From: Catellatospora tritici | Lineage (GTDB): Bacteria > Actinomycetota > Actinomycetes > Mycobacteriales > Micromonosporaceae | Assembly (NCBI RefSeq): GCF_019083965.1 | Contig: NZ_JAHRCY010000015.1 | Span: 1 to 64,000 of the forward strand | Length of the DNA stretch: 64,000 bases | Reading direction: 5' to 3' | Part shown: piece by piece, positions 43,612 through 56,315 of the stretch | How the letters are laid out: each line of letters starts with the position of its first letter | Position numbering within the stretch: position 1 is the stretch's first letter | The notes under the pieces: model-generated | Seen by the model: the letters and a program-made list of their open reading frames with translations, nothing else | Database searches by the model: none | Told to the model about the DNA's origin: nothing | Translations under genes and position numbers: made by a program

Positions 43612-43997
43612 GGCTTGAGGAAGGACTGCTCAGCCTCGGTGAGCCGACGCGGGCGGCGGCGCTCGAGGTCGTACGGCACCAGCACGGTGCGAGCCCGGCT
43701 CGCCAGCAGGTCCCCGTCGAACAGCTCGTAGCAGATGGTGAAGCGCGACGCCTTGAGGTCGTCGACCCACAGCTCGATGCGCACCGGGTCGCCGTAGTCG
43801 ACCGGACGCAGGTAATCCACCTCGTGCCGGGAGACCACGATCCCGTCCTCGAACGAGGTGACCCCGGCCTCGCGGGCGCCGACGAACATCATCGCGACGC
43901 GGGCCTCCTCGTACAGCGTGAGGAAGCGAGCGTTGTTGACGTGCCCGTAGGCGTCAAGGTCGGACCAGCGCAGCGCGCAGTGGTAGGTGAACCTCAT
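43596..43997 (-). CDS. Acyl-CoA thioesterase, hotdog fold
   Basis: ATG at 43997. The 133-residue protein has the 4HBT signature RWSDLDAYGHVNNARFLTLYEEAR, of which the Asp in SDLDAYGHVNN is the catalytic residue in the 4-hydroxybenzoyl-CoA thioesterase class, plus VSRHEVDYLRPVDYGDPVRI. It hydrolyses acyl-CoA thioesters; the natural acyl group is unknown. It is upstream of, and overlaps, the hypothetical gene at 42949. Confidence 0.85.
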   Translation of the reverse strand: MRFTYHCALRWSDLDAYGHVNNARFLTLYEEARVAMMFVGAREAGVTSFEDGIVVSRHEVDYLRPVDYGDPVRIELWVDDLKASRFTICYELFDGDLLASRARTVLVPYDLERRRPRRLTEAEQSFLKPWLVS

Positions 43998-44020
43998 CGT
44001 TGTCGCCTCATGATCATGAT

Positions 44021-44065
44021 GGTCGCCCGGCGTCCAGGGTCCGCTGACCCCGCCGCCGGGCGACC
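44021..44065 (-). terminator. 12-bp terminator hairpin after ettA
   Basis: GGTCGCCCGGCG (44021-44032) pairs with CGCCGGGCGACC (44054-44065), starting 13 nt beyond the ettA stop on the minus strand. Confidence 0.7.
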
Positions 44066-44078
44066 TGGTGGATCTTCG

Positions 44079-45755
<1,677 letters not shown>

Positions 45756-45915
45756 GGGCGGGCCAACCCCCTTCAGACAGACTTCCGCTCCATCATCCCA
45801 GGCCACCGGTCCGACCCCCACATCGGGTGGGTTGTGATCAATGTCCCCCACTGGGATTATCGCGACGTATTGCGGTCATCACCGTGCCGATGATCCATCT
45901 TCCGGATTGCGCCAG

Positions 45916-45921
45916 TAGTCT
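45916..45921 (+). promoter_or_regulatory. -10 TAGTCT for leaderless otsA transcript
   Basis: TAGTCT lies 6 nt before the ATG at 45928, the spacing of a leaderless transcript. The same spacing recurs at several genes in this window. Confidence 0.45.
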
Positions 45922-45927
45922 CAAAGG

Positions 45928-47381
<1,454 letters not shown>

Positions 47382-47385
<4 letters not shown>

Positions 47386-49925
47386 CCCTGGGCACCACCG
47401 TCGATCTAGATCGCGACGGTTTCGACCCCGCCCTCCGCTCCGCGCTGACCCAGCTGGCCCGAGTGCCGCAACTGCTGGTGGCGTGCGACTACGACGGCAC
47501 GCTCGCGCCGATCGTGGAGGACCCGGCCGCGGCCGCGCCGCTGCCCGAGGCGGTCGCCGCGTTGCGATCGCTGGCCACGCTGCCGCAGACCACCGTGGCG
47601 GTGGTCTCCGGCCGGGCGTTGCGGGATCTGGCCGCGCTGTCGCGGCTGCCCAGCGAGGTCCATCTGGTCGGCAGCCACGGTTCGGAGTTCGACGTCGGCT
47701 TCGTGCAGCGGCTGGCGCCCGACCAGGTCGAACTGCGCACCCGGCTGCAGCACGAACTGGAGCGCATCGCCGCGGCCCATCCGGGCGTACGGCTGGAGAA
47801 CAAGCCCGCCAGCATCGCGGTGCACCTGCGCACCGCCTCCCGCCCGGTCGCCTCGGCGATCACCGACGCGGTGCGCTGCGGCCCGGCCGCCTGGCCCGGC
47901 GTGCACACCACCGAGGGCAAGGAGGTCCTCGAACTGTCGGTGCTGGCCTCGCACAAGGGCACCGCCATCGACGAGCTGCGCCGCCAGGTGTCGGCCGGTG
48001 CCGTGCTGTTCATGGGCGACGACGTCACCGACGAGAACGCCTTCCGCAGTTTGTCCGGCAAGGACATCGGCGTGAAGGTCGGCAGTGGCGAGACGGCGGC
48101 GGCCCACCGGGTGCAGGACCCGCTGCAGGCGGTGCGCATCCTGGGGCTGCTGCTGGACACCCGCCGCAACTGGCTGTTCGGCGAGCGGGCGGTGCCGATC
48201 GAGCGCCACTCGATGCTGGCCGACGGCCGTACCGTGGCGCTGATCAGCCCGGACGCCCGGATGAGCTGGCTGTGCCACCCGCGCCCGGACTCGGCGGCGA
48301 TCTTCGCCGACCTGCTCGGCGGCGCTCCGGCCGGTCACTTCAGCGTCGGCCCGCAGCGCGGCGGCCACCCGCTGGGCCAGCGCTACCGCAACGGCACGAT
48401 GACCATCGAGACCCGCTGGTCCGGCCTGACCGTGACCGACTGGCTCGAGGGCGACAGCCTGATGCGGCGACTGTCCGGCAACACCGTGGTCCGGGTCGAG
48501 TTCGCGCCCCGGCCGGAGTTCGGGCAGGTGCCGGTGCAGTTGCAGGCGCTCAGTGACGGGCTGCTGGTGCTGGGCACCAGCGAGCACCTGAGCCTGTACT
48601 CCCCCGGGGTGGAGTGGGACGTCATCGACGACGGCGGGCACGACACCGCCCGCGCGGTGATCGACCTGGCCAAGCTCGGCGGCGAGACCCTGCTCGAGAT
48701 GCGCATGCGCAGCCACGACCTCACCCCGCACCCGCGCAGCACCACCGACCGCCTGGAGGCGGTCGAGCAGCCGTGGCGCGAGTGGGCCGCCTCGCTGGAG
48801 CTGCCCAACGGCAGCGAGCGCGATGTCGTGCTGCGCAGCGCGCTGACGCTGCGTGGGCTGTGCCACTTCGAGGGCGGCGGCGTCATCGCCGCGGCGACCA
48901 CGTCGCTGCCGGAGACGCTGGGCGGCATCCGCAACTGGGACTACCGCTTCTGCTGGCTGCGCGACGGCGCGATGACCGTCAAGGCGCTGGTCGACCTCGG
49001 CTCGCTGACCGAGGCCGAGCAGTTCCTGCGCTGGGTCGACGGCGTCGTCGAGCGCACCGGCGGGCACCCGGAGCGGCTGCACCCGCTCTACACCGTCGAC
49101 GGTTACGAGCTCGGCCCCGAGGCCGTGATCGAGAGCCTGCCCGGTTACGCGGGCTCGCGCCCGGTCCGGGTCGGCAACGCCGCCAACAAGCAGCTCCAGC
49201 TCGACGTGTTCGGCCCGGTCGCCGACGTGCTGATGGCGGTCGCCGACCGCCGGGGCAAGATCCGCCACGAGGAGTGGCGGGTCATGGAGGCCATGGTGCA
49301 GGCGGTCAGCCAGCGCTGGCACGAGCCCGACCACGGCATCTGGGAGGCTCGCCTCCCACCGCGGCACCACGTGTACTCCAAGGTCATGTCCTGGATGACG
49401 GTGGACCGCGGGCTGAAGGTGCTGGAGCGGCACACCAACGAGGAGCGGCCCGAGTGGGTCGAGCTGCGTGACCGGATCGCCGAGAACGTGCTGCACCAGG
49501 GCTGGCACGAGGGCACCAAGGCGTACACGGTGGCGTACGGGTTCCCGGAGATGGACGCCTCGAGCCTGTGGATCGGCCTGTCCGGGCTGCTGGCCGACGA
49601 CGACCCGCGCTTCCTGGACACGGTGCTCGCGGTCGAGGCCGAACTGCGCTCGGGACCGGTGGTCTACCGGTACAAGTGGGACGACGGCATGCCCGGCAAG
49701 GAGGGCGGCTTCCACATCTGCACGGCGTGGCTGATCGAGGCGTACCTGCGTACCGGCCGCCGCGCCGACGCGCAGGAACTCTACGACCAGATGCTGGCCA
49801 CCGCCGGACCGACCGGCCTGCTGCCCGAGCAGTACGACCCGGACCTGGAGCGCGGCCTGGGCAACCACCCGCAGGCCTACAGCCACCTGGGCCTGATCCG
49901 CTGCGCCCAGCTCCTGTCCCAGTAA
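47382..49925 (+). CDS. Trehalose-6-phosphate phosphatase fused to GH15 hydrolase (OtsB-trehalase)
   Basis: ATG at 47382 overlaps otsA by 4 nt. In 847 residues, the first about 245 form a HAD phosphatase of the OtsB type (LLVACDYDGTLAPIVEDP with the Asp nucleophile, VAVVSGRAL, LFMGDDVTDENAF). The rest, from about 265, is a GH15 glycosidase (IRNWDYRFCWLRDG, GIWEAR with the probable acid Glu, LLPEQYDPDLERGLGNHPQ with the probable base Glu). Mycobacterial GH15 homologues are trehalases. One chain thus appears able to make trehalose from its phosphate and also hydrolyse it, or the GH15 part may act on another glucan. Confidence 0.92.
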
Positions 49926-49933
49926 CCCTGAGG

Positions 49934-49986
49934 TAAGGAAGGGCCCCTTCTTATCGCTTTGCGAGGTAGACGGGGCCCTTCTTAAC
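49934..49986. repeat. Interspersed repeat A, copy 2 (terminator-like)
   Basis: TAAGGAAGGGCCCCTTCTTA, spacer with TTTGCGAGGTAGA, then CGGGGCCCTTCTTAAC. Starts 8 nt after the stop of the OtsB-GH15 gene and can pair end to end. Confidence 0.75.
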
Positions 49987-50004
49987 GCACCCAGCGTGTC
50001 GAAA

Positions 50005-50039
50005 GTTATAGTCTCGCCTATTATAGTTTTAGCTATAAT
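50005..50039 (+). promoter_or_regulatory. AT-rich promoter/operator of the DUF234-type ATPase gene
   Basis: A roughly 40-nt AT island in a very GC-rich setting. TTATAG occurs at 50006-50011 and 50021-50026, and ATTATAG (50020-50026) is repeated inverted as CTATAAT (50033-50039) around TTTTAG. CTATAATTA offers a near-consensus -10. The gene's GGAGG and ATG follow at 50052 and 50063. Confidence 0.6.
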
Positions 50040-50062
50040 TATCGCGAGCCTGGAGGCGGCGG

Positions 50063-51532
50063 ATGGACCTCACCAAGCCCGACCAGCTGCACGGCCGGAT
50101 CACCGAGTGGGAGGAGCTGACCGACTTCGTCTCGGCGAAGGTCGCGGGCGCCACGCTCGGGCTGGTCTACGGTCGCCGCCGCCAGGGCAAGACCCTCATG
50201 CTCGAACTGCTCGCCCGGCAGACCGGCGGCTTCTTCTTCGGCGCCACCCAGCAGAGCGAACACCAGAACCTCGCCGACCTCGGCCGGGCCATCGCCGACC
50301 ACCGCGGCCTGGGTGCCCCACTGGCGCCGCAGAGCTGGCCCGAAGCCCTCGACGAACTGGTGCGCCTCGGCGCGGACAGCCCGCGTCCCGTCATCCTCGA
50401 CGAGTTTCCCTACCTGGTCGCGTCCTCCCCCGGGTTGCCGTCCTACCTGCAGCAGACCCTGAGCCCGCTGGGCCACGCCAAGCAGCACACCCAGGCGCGG
50501 CTCGTCCTCTGCGGCAGCGCGCTGACGACCATGGCGACCCTGCTCAGCGCGAGCGCACCGCTGCGCGGCCGGGCAGTGCTGGAGCTGGTGGTGCGGCCGT
50601 TCGGCTACCGCGAGGCGGCCGCGTTCTGGCGGCTCGACGATCCCGAGCTGGCGTTCAAGGTGCACGCACTGATCGGCGGGACACCGGCCTACCTGGAGAT
50701 GAGCGGGGGGACGGGGCCGCGCGACCGCGGCGACTTCGACCGGTGGGTGCAGCGACGGATCATCAACCCCGCCTCGGCCATGTTCCGCGAGGGCAGCCTG
50801 CTGCTGCGCGAGGACCCGTCCATCGCCGACCCGACGTCGTACGCGGCGATCCTGACCGCGTTGAGCGTGGGCCACGTGCGGCGCAGTGAGATCGCCGCCG
50901 ACCTCGGGCGTCCCGCGACGTCGTTGGCGCACCTGCTCGACGGGCTGCAGGACATCGGGCTGGTCGAAGCGGTGGACGACGCGCTGCGGAGCAGGCGCAC
51001 CGTCTACCGCATCACCGAACCGGTGGTCCGGCTGTACCAGTTGATCAGCGCCCGGCACGAGGCCGAACTCGTGGGCGGCCGCGCCGCCGACGTGTGGGCC
51101 CGCAACGCCGACACCGTCCAGTCGAAGATCTACGGGCCGCACTTCGAGGACCTGGCCCGGCAGTGGTGCCTGCGGCACGCCTCGCCCGAGACGCTGGGCG
51201 GCGTCGCCGGCCGGGTGCTGCCCAGCCAGCTCGCCTGCCGCACCCACCAGACCGGCCACGAACTCGACGCCGTGGTCTGGGAGGCCCGCCCCGGCCAGGC
51301 CGACCGCATCCTGGCCATCGGCGAGGCGAAGGCGGGGCAGGGTCCGGTCGGTCCGGCGGAGCTGGAGCGGCTGGAGCATCTGCGCGGCATGCTGCCCGCC
51401 GAGGCGACGCCCGATCCGGTCCGGCTGATCCTGTTCGGACGATCCGGGTTCACCGCCGACCTGCACGCCGCCGCCGCGACCCGCGACGATGTCGTACTGG
51501 TCGACCTGACCCGGATCTACCAGGGGAGCTGA
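50063..51532 (+). CDS. P-loop ATPase with C-terminal DUF234-type nuclease-like domain
   Basis: ATG at 50063 with GGAGG six bases upstream. The 489-residue protein has Walker A GLVYGRRRQGKT, Walker B RPVILDEFPYLV and sensor LVLCGSALTTM, a winged-helix part (RRSEIAADLGRPATSLAHLL), and a C-terminal domain with GHELDAVVWE and ILAIGEAKAG, a PD-(D/E)xK-like signature of DUF234. Such ATPases are frequent in archaea and scattered in bacteria; their role is unknown, and defence or toxin-antitoxin functions have been suggested for relatives. The unusual AT-rich promoter and the tail-to-tail contact with the next gene suggest a recent arrival. Confidence 0.85.
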   Translation: MDLTKPDQLHGRITEWEELTDFVSAKVAGATLGLVYGRRRQGKTLMLELLARQTGGFFFGATQQSEHQNLADLGRAIADHRGLGAPLAPQSWPEALDELVRLGADSPRPVILDEFPYLVASSPGLPSYLQQTLSPLGHAKQHTQARLVLCGSALTTMATLLSASAPLRGRAVLELVVRPFGYREAAAFWRLDDPELAFKVHALIGGTPAYLEMSGGTGPRDRGDFDRWVQRRIINPASAMFREGSLLLREDPSIADPTSYAAILTALSVGHVRRSEIAADLGRPATSLAHLLDGLQDIGLVEAVDDALRSRRTVYRITEPVVRLYQLISARHEAELVGGRAADVWARNADTVQSKIYGPHFEDLARQWCLRHASPETLGGVAGRVLPSQLACRTHQTGHELDAVVWEARPGQADRILAIGEAKAGQGPVGPAELERLEHLRGMLPAEATPDPVRLILFGRSGFTADLHAAAATRDDVVLVDLTRIYQGS

Positions 51533-52726
51533 TCAGTCCGGCAGGACGCCGACGACGTCGCCGACGACGACGATCGCGGGCGGGCGGAACCCTTCGGCCA
51601 GGGTCGGCAGCTCGGCCAGGGTGCCGCGTACGGCCTGCTGGTGGGCGGTGGTGCCCTCCTGCACGAGCGCGGCCGGGGTGTCGGCGGGGCGCCCGTGGGC
51701 CAGCAGCGTCGCGGTGATCGCGGGCAGGTTCTTCAACCCCATCAGCACCACCAGCGTGCCGCGCAGCCGGGCCAGCGCGGGCCAGTCGACCAGCGAGTCC
51801 GGGTGGTCCGGCGGGATGTGGCCGCTGACGACGGTGAACTCGTGCGCCACCCGGCGGTGGGTGACCGGCACCCCGGCGGCGGCCGGGACGGAGATCGCGC
51901 TGGTCACGCCGGGCACCACGGTCACCGATACGCCCGCCTCGGCGCAGGCCAGCACCTCCTCGCCGCCGCGGCCGAAGACGTACGGGTCGCCGCCCTTCAG
52001 CCGCACCACGAACCGGCCCGCCTTGGCGCCCTCGACCAGGATGCGGTTGATCTCCTCCTGCTGGGCGGCCGGACCGTACGGCAGCTTCGCCACGTCGACC
52101 AGTTCCACCTCGGGGCGCAGCTCGTCGAGCAGCAGGCCGGGCGCGAGCCGGTCGGCGACCACCACATCGGCGGCGGCCAGCAGGCGGCGGCCCTTGACGG
52201 TGATCAGCTCCGGGTCGCCGGGGCCGCCGCCGACCAGGGCCACGGTCCCCCGGTACGACTCCGACACGGTCTCGGCGTCGGTGGCCAGCAGCTCGGCCAC
52301 CCGGTCGCGAACCGCCATCGCCTTCTTCGGCTCGCCCCCGGCGAGCACCGCCACGGTGACGGCGCCGTGCCTGGCCACGGCCGGGGTCCACGCGGTGGCG
52401 GCGTGCCGGTCGTCGGCGCGGACACAGAAGATCCGCCGCGCCGCCGCGGCGGCCGACACCCGCTGGGCCGCTTCCGGGTCGTCCACGGCTACCTGCACCA
52501 GCCACACGCCCTCGACGTCGTCCTCGGTGAAGGCGCGCGGGGCCCAGTCCAGGCGCTCGGCGTCGGCCAGGCCGCGCAGGGCCGGGGTCAGCTCCGGCGC
52601 GACCAGCCGCACGCGCGCTCCGGCCGCCAGCAGCGCGGGCACGCGCCGCGTGGCCACCGCGCCGCCGCCGACCACGAGCACCGGCAGCCCGTCCAACCGC
52701 AACCCCAGCGGGTACAACTCAGACAC
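51533..52726 (-). CDS. cobA: Siroheme synthase-like: precorrin-2 dehydrogenase + uroporphyrinogen-III methyltransferase
   Basis: GTG at 52726 has AAGGGG five bases upstream and gives SELYPLGLRLDGLPVLVVGG. The 397-residue protein has an N-terminal CysG-like NAD domain (VLVVGGGAVATRRVPALLAAG) of about 150 residues, shorter than E. coli CysG, and a C-terminal SAM methyltransferase (VALVGGGPGDPELITVKGRR, VRLKGGDPYVFGRGGEE, PGVTSAISVPAAAGVPVTHR). It methylates uroporphyrinogen III to precorrin-2 and oxidises it to sirohydrochlorin, feeding siroheme and cobalamin. Its stop codon abuts the ATPase stop. Confidence 0.9.
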   Translation of the reverse strand: MSELYPLGLRLDGLPVLVVGGGAVATRRVPALLAAGARVRLVAPELTPALRGLADAERLDWAPRAFTEDDVEGVWLVQVAVDDPEAAQRVSAAAAARRIFCVRADDRHAATAWTPAVARHGAVTVAVLAGGEPKKAMAVRDRVAELLATDAETVSESYRGTVALVGGGPGDPELITVKGRRLLAAADVVVADRLAPGLLLDELRPEVELVDVAKLPYGPAAQQEEINRILVEGAKAGRFVVRLKGGDPYVFGRGGEEVLACAEAGVSVTVVPGVTSAISVPAAAGVPVTHRRVAHEFTVVSGHIPPDHPDSLVDWPALARLRGTLVVLMGLKNLPAITATLLAHGRPADTPAALVQEGTTAHQQAVRGTLAELPTLAEGFRPPAIVVVGDVVGVLPD

Positions 52727-52863
52727 GTCCACCCCTTGCCTTCCGCCCGGCCGCGCTCGCCGGGTCACTCAAGCGTCGCGCCTTCACCGCCGTCACGGGG
52801 CCCGCGAGCCTTTAAGACTTGCGAACGAACCGGGTCGGATCGGCGTCGGCGGATGGTGAGGAC

Positions 52864-53943
52864 TCAGGGTGCGGGGGCGATGTCGATGCTGTCGAAGGTG
52901 GCCATCTCGTGCAGTACGCGTACCGCCGAGGCCACCACCGGATAGGCGAGCACGGCGCCGGTGCCCTCGCCCAGTCGCAGGCCCAGGTCGAGCAGGGGTG
53001 CCAACTCCAGCCGCGTCAGCGCGACGTCGGCGCCCGGCTCGACCGAGCGGTGCCCCGCGATCATCGCATCCCGGCTGTCGGGGGCGAGCGCCGCGGCGGC
53101 CAGCGCGGCGGCGGCCGCGATCACGCCGTCGAGGATCACCGGCACCCGCCGCGACGCCGCGCCCAGGATGTACCCGGCCAGCGCCGCGTGCTCCAGCCCG
53201 CCGACCGCGCCGAGCACCGCGATCGGGTCACGCGCCGGGTCGTTCTGCCACAGGTGGCCGTGCAGGCTGAGCGCCTTGCCGATGACCTCGACCTTGCGCA
53301 GGTGGGTGGGCGCGTCGATGCCGGTGCCGTACCCGGTGACCAGGCCCGGCTCGCGGCCGGTGAACGCGGCGATGAGCGCGGCGGAGGCGGTGGTGTTGGC
53401 GATGCCCATGTCGCCGGTGAGCAGGATGCGGGCGCCGCCGTCGATGAGCTGGTGCGCGATCTGGATGCCCACCTCCAGCGCGGCGGTGGTCTCGGCGCGG
53501 GTGAGCGCGGGCTCGACGGTCATGTCCCGGGTGCCCGCCCGGACCTTGGCCGAGATCAGTCCCTTGGCCGGCGGCACGTCGGTGGCGACGCCGACGTCGA
53601 CCACGGTGACCCCTACTCCGGTCTGCCGGGCCAGCGCGTTGACGGCGGCGCCCCCGGCCAGGAAGTTGCCCACCATCTGCGCGGTCACCACCTGCGGCCA
53701 GGGCGTGACGCCCTGGGCGTGTACGCCGTGGTCGCCCGCGAAGATGGCCAGCTCGGCGGGTTCGAGCAGCGGCGGCGGGCAGGACCCGGCGAGTCCGGCC
53801 AGGCGCTCGGACAGTTCCTCCAGCGCGCCGAGGCTGCCGGCGGGCTTGGTCAGCCGGGCCTGCAGCTCGCGGGCCTGCTCGATCGCGGGACCGTCGAGCG
53901 GACGTACGGACTCGATCGTTAGGCCCAATAGCTCACTCGTCAC
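52864..53943 (-). CDS. cobT: Nicotinate-nucleotide-dimethylbenzimidazole phosphoribosyltransferase (CobT)
   Basis: GTG at 53943. The 359-residue protein has KPAGSLGALEELSERLAGL, FAGDHGVHAQGVTPWPQVVT, the nucleotide region GDMGIANTTASAALIAAF, and DGVIAAAAALAAAALAP, and lies in the CobT family. It activates the lower ligand of cobalamin as alpha-ribazole phosphate. The catalytic Glu expected near the C-terminus is in LRLGEGTGAVLA. It lies 137 nt upstream of the cobA-type gene in the same direction, probably with its own promoter. Confidence 0.95.
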   Translation of the reverse strand: MTSELLGLTIESVRPLDGPAIEQARELQARLTKPAGSLGALEELSERLAGLAGSCPPPLLEPAELAIFAGDHGVHAQGVTPWPQVVTAQMVGNFLAGGAAVNALARQTGVGVTVVDVGVATDVPPAKGLISAKVRAGTRDMTVEPALTRAETTAALEVGIQIAHQLIDGGARILLTGDMGIANTTASAALIAAFTGREPGLVTGYGTGIDAPTHLRKVEVIGKALSLHGHLWQNDPARDPIAVLGAVGGLEHAALAGYILGAASRRVPVILDGVIAAAAALAAAALAPDSRDAMIAGHRSVEPGADVALTRLELAPLLDLGLRLGEGTGAVLAYPVVASAVRVLHEMATFDSIDIAPAP

Positions 53944-54041
53944 CTTGCCAGCTCATCACGTCCCGTGTCGCCTTGCCGACTCGGGGGGAGAAAACGCCGC
54001 GTCTTTTACCGCTTTGAATCCGGATAAAGGGGACGCTGTTC

Positions 54042-54047
54042 TACTTT
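54042..54047 (+). promoter_or_regulatory. -10 TACTTT for leaderless PBP gene transcript
   Basis: TACTTT lies 6 nt before the GTG at 54054 and there is no ribosome site. Confidence 0.45.
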
Positions 54048-54053
54048 TATGGG

Positions 54054-56237
54054 GTGAAGCCGCTCAGCCGCCTCAAAGAGGCCCTTTCCGCCACGGGACG
54101 TTTCGCGCCGATCATGCGCTCCGGGCTGATCGCGGGGGTCGTCGTCGCCGCGGTCACCTATCCACTGGCCGCGGTGGGCGGCCTTGGCGTCAAGGCCGGC
54201 GCCGATTTCTACGACTCCCTGCCGTCGCAGCTCAAGACCGTGCCGCCGGCGCAGACGAGCTACGTGTACGCCGCCGACGGCAAGACCCTGATCACGCTCT
54301 TCTACGAGGAGCACCGCAAGTACGCGCCGATCGCCGATATCTCGGAGAACATCCAGAAGGCGATCGTGGCCAGTGAGGACGGGCGGTTCTACCAGCACAA
54401 CGGCGTCGACGCGAAGGGCATCGCGCGCGCGTTCGTGGCCAACCACACCGCGGGCGAGGTGTCGCAGGGCGCGTCGACCCTGACGATGCAGTACGTCCGC
54501 ATGGCGCTGCGCGACGGCGCGCAGACCCCCAGCGAGGTCATGGCGGCGACCGAGCAGACCAGCCTCCGCAAGATCCGTGAGGCCCGCCTCGCGATCAAGC
54601 TGGAGCAGCAGATGTCGAAGATCGACATCCTGGAGCGCTACCTCAACGTGGCCTACTTCGGCCACCGGGCGTACGGCATCTTCGCCGCGTCGCAGATCTT
54701 CTTCTCCAAGCTGCCCGCCGACCTCAGCCTGGCCGAGGCGGCGACCCTGGCGGGCCTGGTCAAGGCGCCCTCGGCGTACGACCCGGCGGGCACCGACCGC
54801 AGCGCGGCGACCCAGCGGCGCAACTACGTGATCGACCGGATGCGCGAGCTGAACTACATCACGCCCGAGGTGGCGGAGAAGACCAAGCAGGAGCCGATCA
54901 ACCTCAAGATCACCGATCCGCCCAACGACTGCACCTCGGTGTCGTCCCAGCACAACAGCTGGGGCTTCTTCTGCGACATGTTCAAGAACTGGTGGATCGC
55001 GCAGCCCGCGTTCGGGGCCAACCCCGGCGAGCGCGAGGACAACCTCCGCCGCGGCGGCTACAAGATCGTGACGTCGCTGGACCCGAAGGTCCAGGACATC
55101 GCGATGGACCACGTCACCAAGCGCCAACCGATCGGCAGCTCGTACGCCCTCGGCGAGGTCGTGGTGCAGCCGGGCACCGGTCTGGTCAAGGCGATGGCGG
55201 TCAACCGCAACTACTCGCTGGACCAGGCCAACAACGGCGCGCACACCGACCCGGCCCGGGGCGGGAAGATCAAGGGCAACTACCCGAACACGGTGAACCC
55301 GCTGCTGGGCGGCGGCAACCTGCCCGGCTACCAGGCCGGTTCCACGTTCAAGATCTTCACCATGGTCGCGGCGCTGGACGCGGGCCTGAAGATGAACACC
55401 TGGTTCTACGCCCCGCACCGCTACCGCTCCATCTACTTCGCGGGCTGGGGCGAGCGCGGCTCCTGCGGCGGCGGCCACTGGTGCCCGGTCAACGCCAGCG
55501 GCGCGATGACCGGCAAGCACGCGATGTGGTCCGGCTTCGGCAAGTCGGTCAACACCTACTTCGTGCAGTTGGAGCAGAAGGTCGGCGCCGACAAGGCGGT
55601 CCGCATGGCCGAGCGGCTGGGCCTGCACTGGCGGACCGACATCGACAAGCTGCAGGCGTCCCCGGCCAAGGCCAAGAGCTGGGGCTCGTTCACCCTGGGC
55701 GTCGCCGACACCACTCCGCTGGAGATGGCCAACGCGTACGCGACCATGGCGGCCGAGGGCAAGTACTGCGAGGCGCTGCCGGTCATCGGGATCACCAACC
55801 CCGACGGCAGCCCGGCGATGATGGACGTCAAGGGCAAGCAGGTCCCGGTCGCCACGCCCCGCTGCCGCCAGGAGGTCACGAAGGCGGTGGCCCGCGCCGC
55901 CACCGACGCCATGCGCTGCGTCACCGGCTACGGCGCCGCCAAGGGCTCCTGCGGCAACTGGTCGACGGCGCCCGGCGTGTACGGCATGGTCAAGCGGCCG
56001 GTGGCGGGCAAGACCGGCACCACCGACGACACCCGCGCCGCCTGGTTCGTCGGCTTCACCAAGGAACTGGCCGCGGCGAGCTTCATGGCCGACCCGGACA
56101 ACCCGTTCCACGTGACCGGCGACTGGAACTCCTGGAAGCCGATCGAGACCGTGTCCTACACCTTGCGCGACGCGCTGGAGGGCAAGCCGGTCAAGCAGTT
56201 CACCCCGCCGCCGGACTCGATCCTCGGCAGCAAGTAG
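54054..56237 (+). CDS. Class A penicillin-binding protein (GT51 + transpeptidase)
   Basis: GTG at 54054. The 727-residue protein has a membrane anchor (GLIAGVVVAAVTYPLAAVGG), a GT51 glycosyltransferase domain with catalytic E108 (VASEDGRFYQHNGVD), QGASTLTMQYVRM and RYLNVAYFG, and a transpeptidase domain with the SxxK serine S430 (AGSTFKIFT), SxN at S498-N500 and KTG at K653. It polymerises and crosslinks peptidoglycan outside the membrane. It is followed by a 20-bp terminator. Confidence 0.95.
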   Translation: MKPLSRLKEALSATGRFAPIMRSGLIAGVVVAAVTYPLAAVGGLGVKAGADFYDSLPSQLKTVPPAQTSYVYAADGKTLITLFYEEHRKYAPIADISENIQKAIVASEDGRFYQHNGVDAKGIARAFVANHTAGEVSQGASTLTMQYVRMALRDGAQTPSEVMAATEQTSLRKIREARLAIKLEQQMSKIDILERYLNVAYFGHRAYGIFAASQIFFSKLPADLSLAEAATLAGLVKAPSAYDPAGTDRSAATQRRNYVIDRMRELNYITPEVAEKTKQEPINLKITDPPNDCTSVSSQHNSWGFFCDMFKNWWIAQPAFGANPGEREDNLRRGGYKIVTSLDPKVQDIAMDHVTKRQPIGSSYALGEVVVQPGTGLVKAMAVNRNYSLDQANNGAHTDPARGGKIKGNYPNTVNPLLGGGNLPGYQAGSTFKIFTMVAALDAGLKMNTWFYAPHRYRSIYFAGWGERGSCGGGHWCPVNASGAMTGKHAMWSGFGKSVNTYFVQLEQKVGADKAVRMAERLGLHWRTDIDKLQASPAKAKSWGSFTLGVADTTPLEMANAYATMAAEGKYCEALPVIGITNPDGSPAMMDVKGKQVPVATPRCRQEVTKAVARAATDAMRCVTGYGAAKGSCGNWSTAPGVYGMVKRPVAGKTGTTDDTRAAWFVGFTKELAAASFMADPDNPFHVTGDWNSWKPIETVSYTLRDALEGKPVKQFTPPPDSILGSK

Positions 56238-56240
56238 CGG

Positions 56241-56288
56241 ATACGCCGAAGGGGCGCCCCGATCCACCGGGGCGCCCCTTCGGCGTAT
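56241..56288. terminator. 20-bp perfect terminator hairpin
   Basis: ATACGCCGAAGGGGCGCCCC (56241-56260), an 8-nt loop, then its exact complement (56269-56288), between the converging PBP and acetyltransferase genes. Confidence 0.88.
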
Positions 56289-56315
56289 GTCAGCAGCGCA
56301 TGTCAGTGGCGCATG

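Noticed and set aside
47406..49886. Minus-strand open frame of 826 codons opposite the OtsB-GH15 gene
   Set aside because: Antisense shadow of a gene with clear catalytic motifs in the other strand.
54006..56267. Minus-strand open frame of 753 codons opposite the PBP gene
   Set aside because: Antisense shadow; extends into the PBP terminator hairpin.
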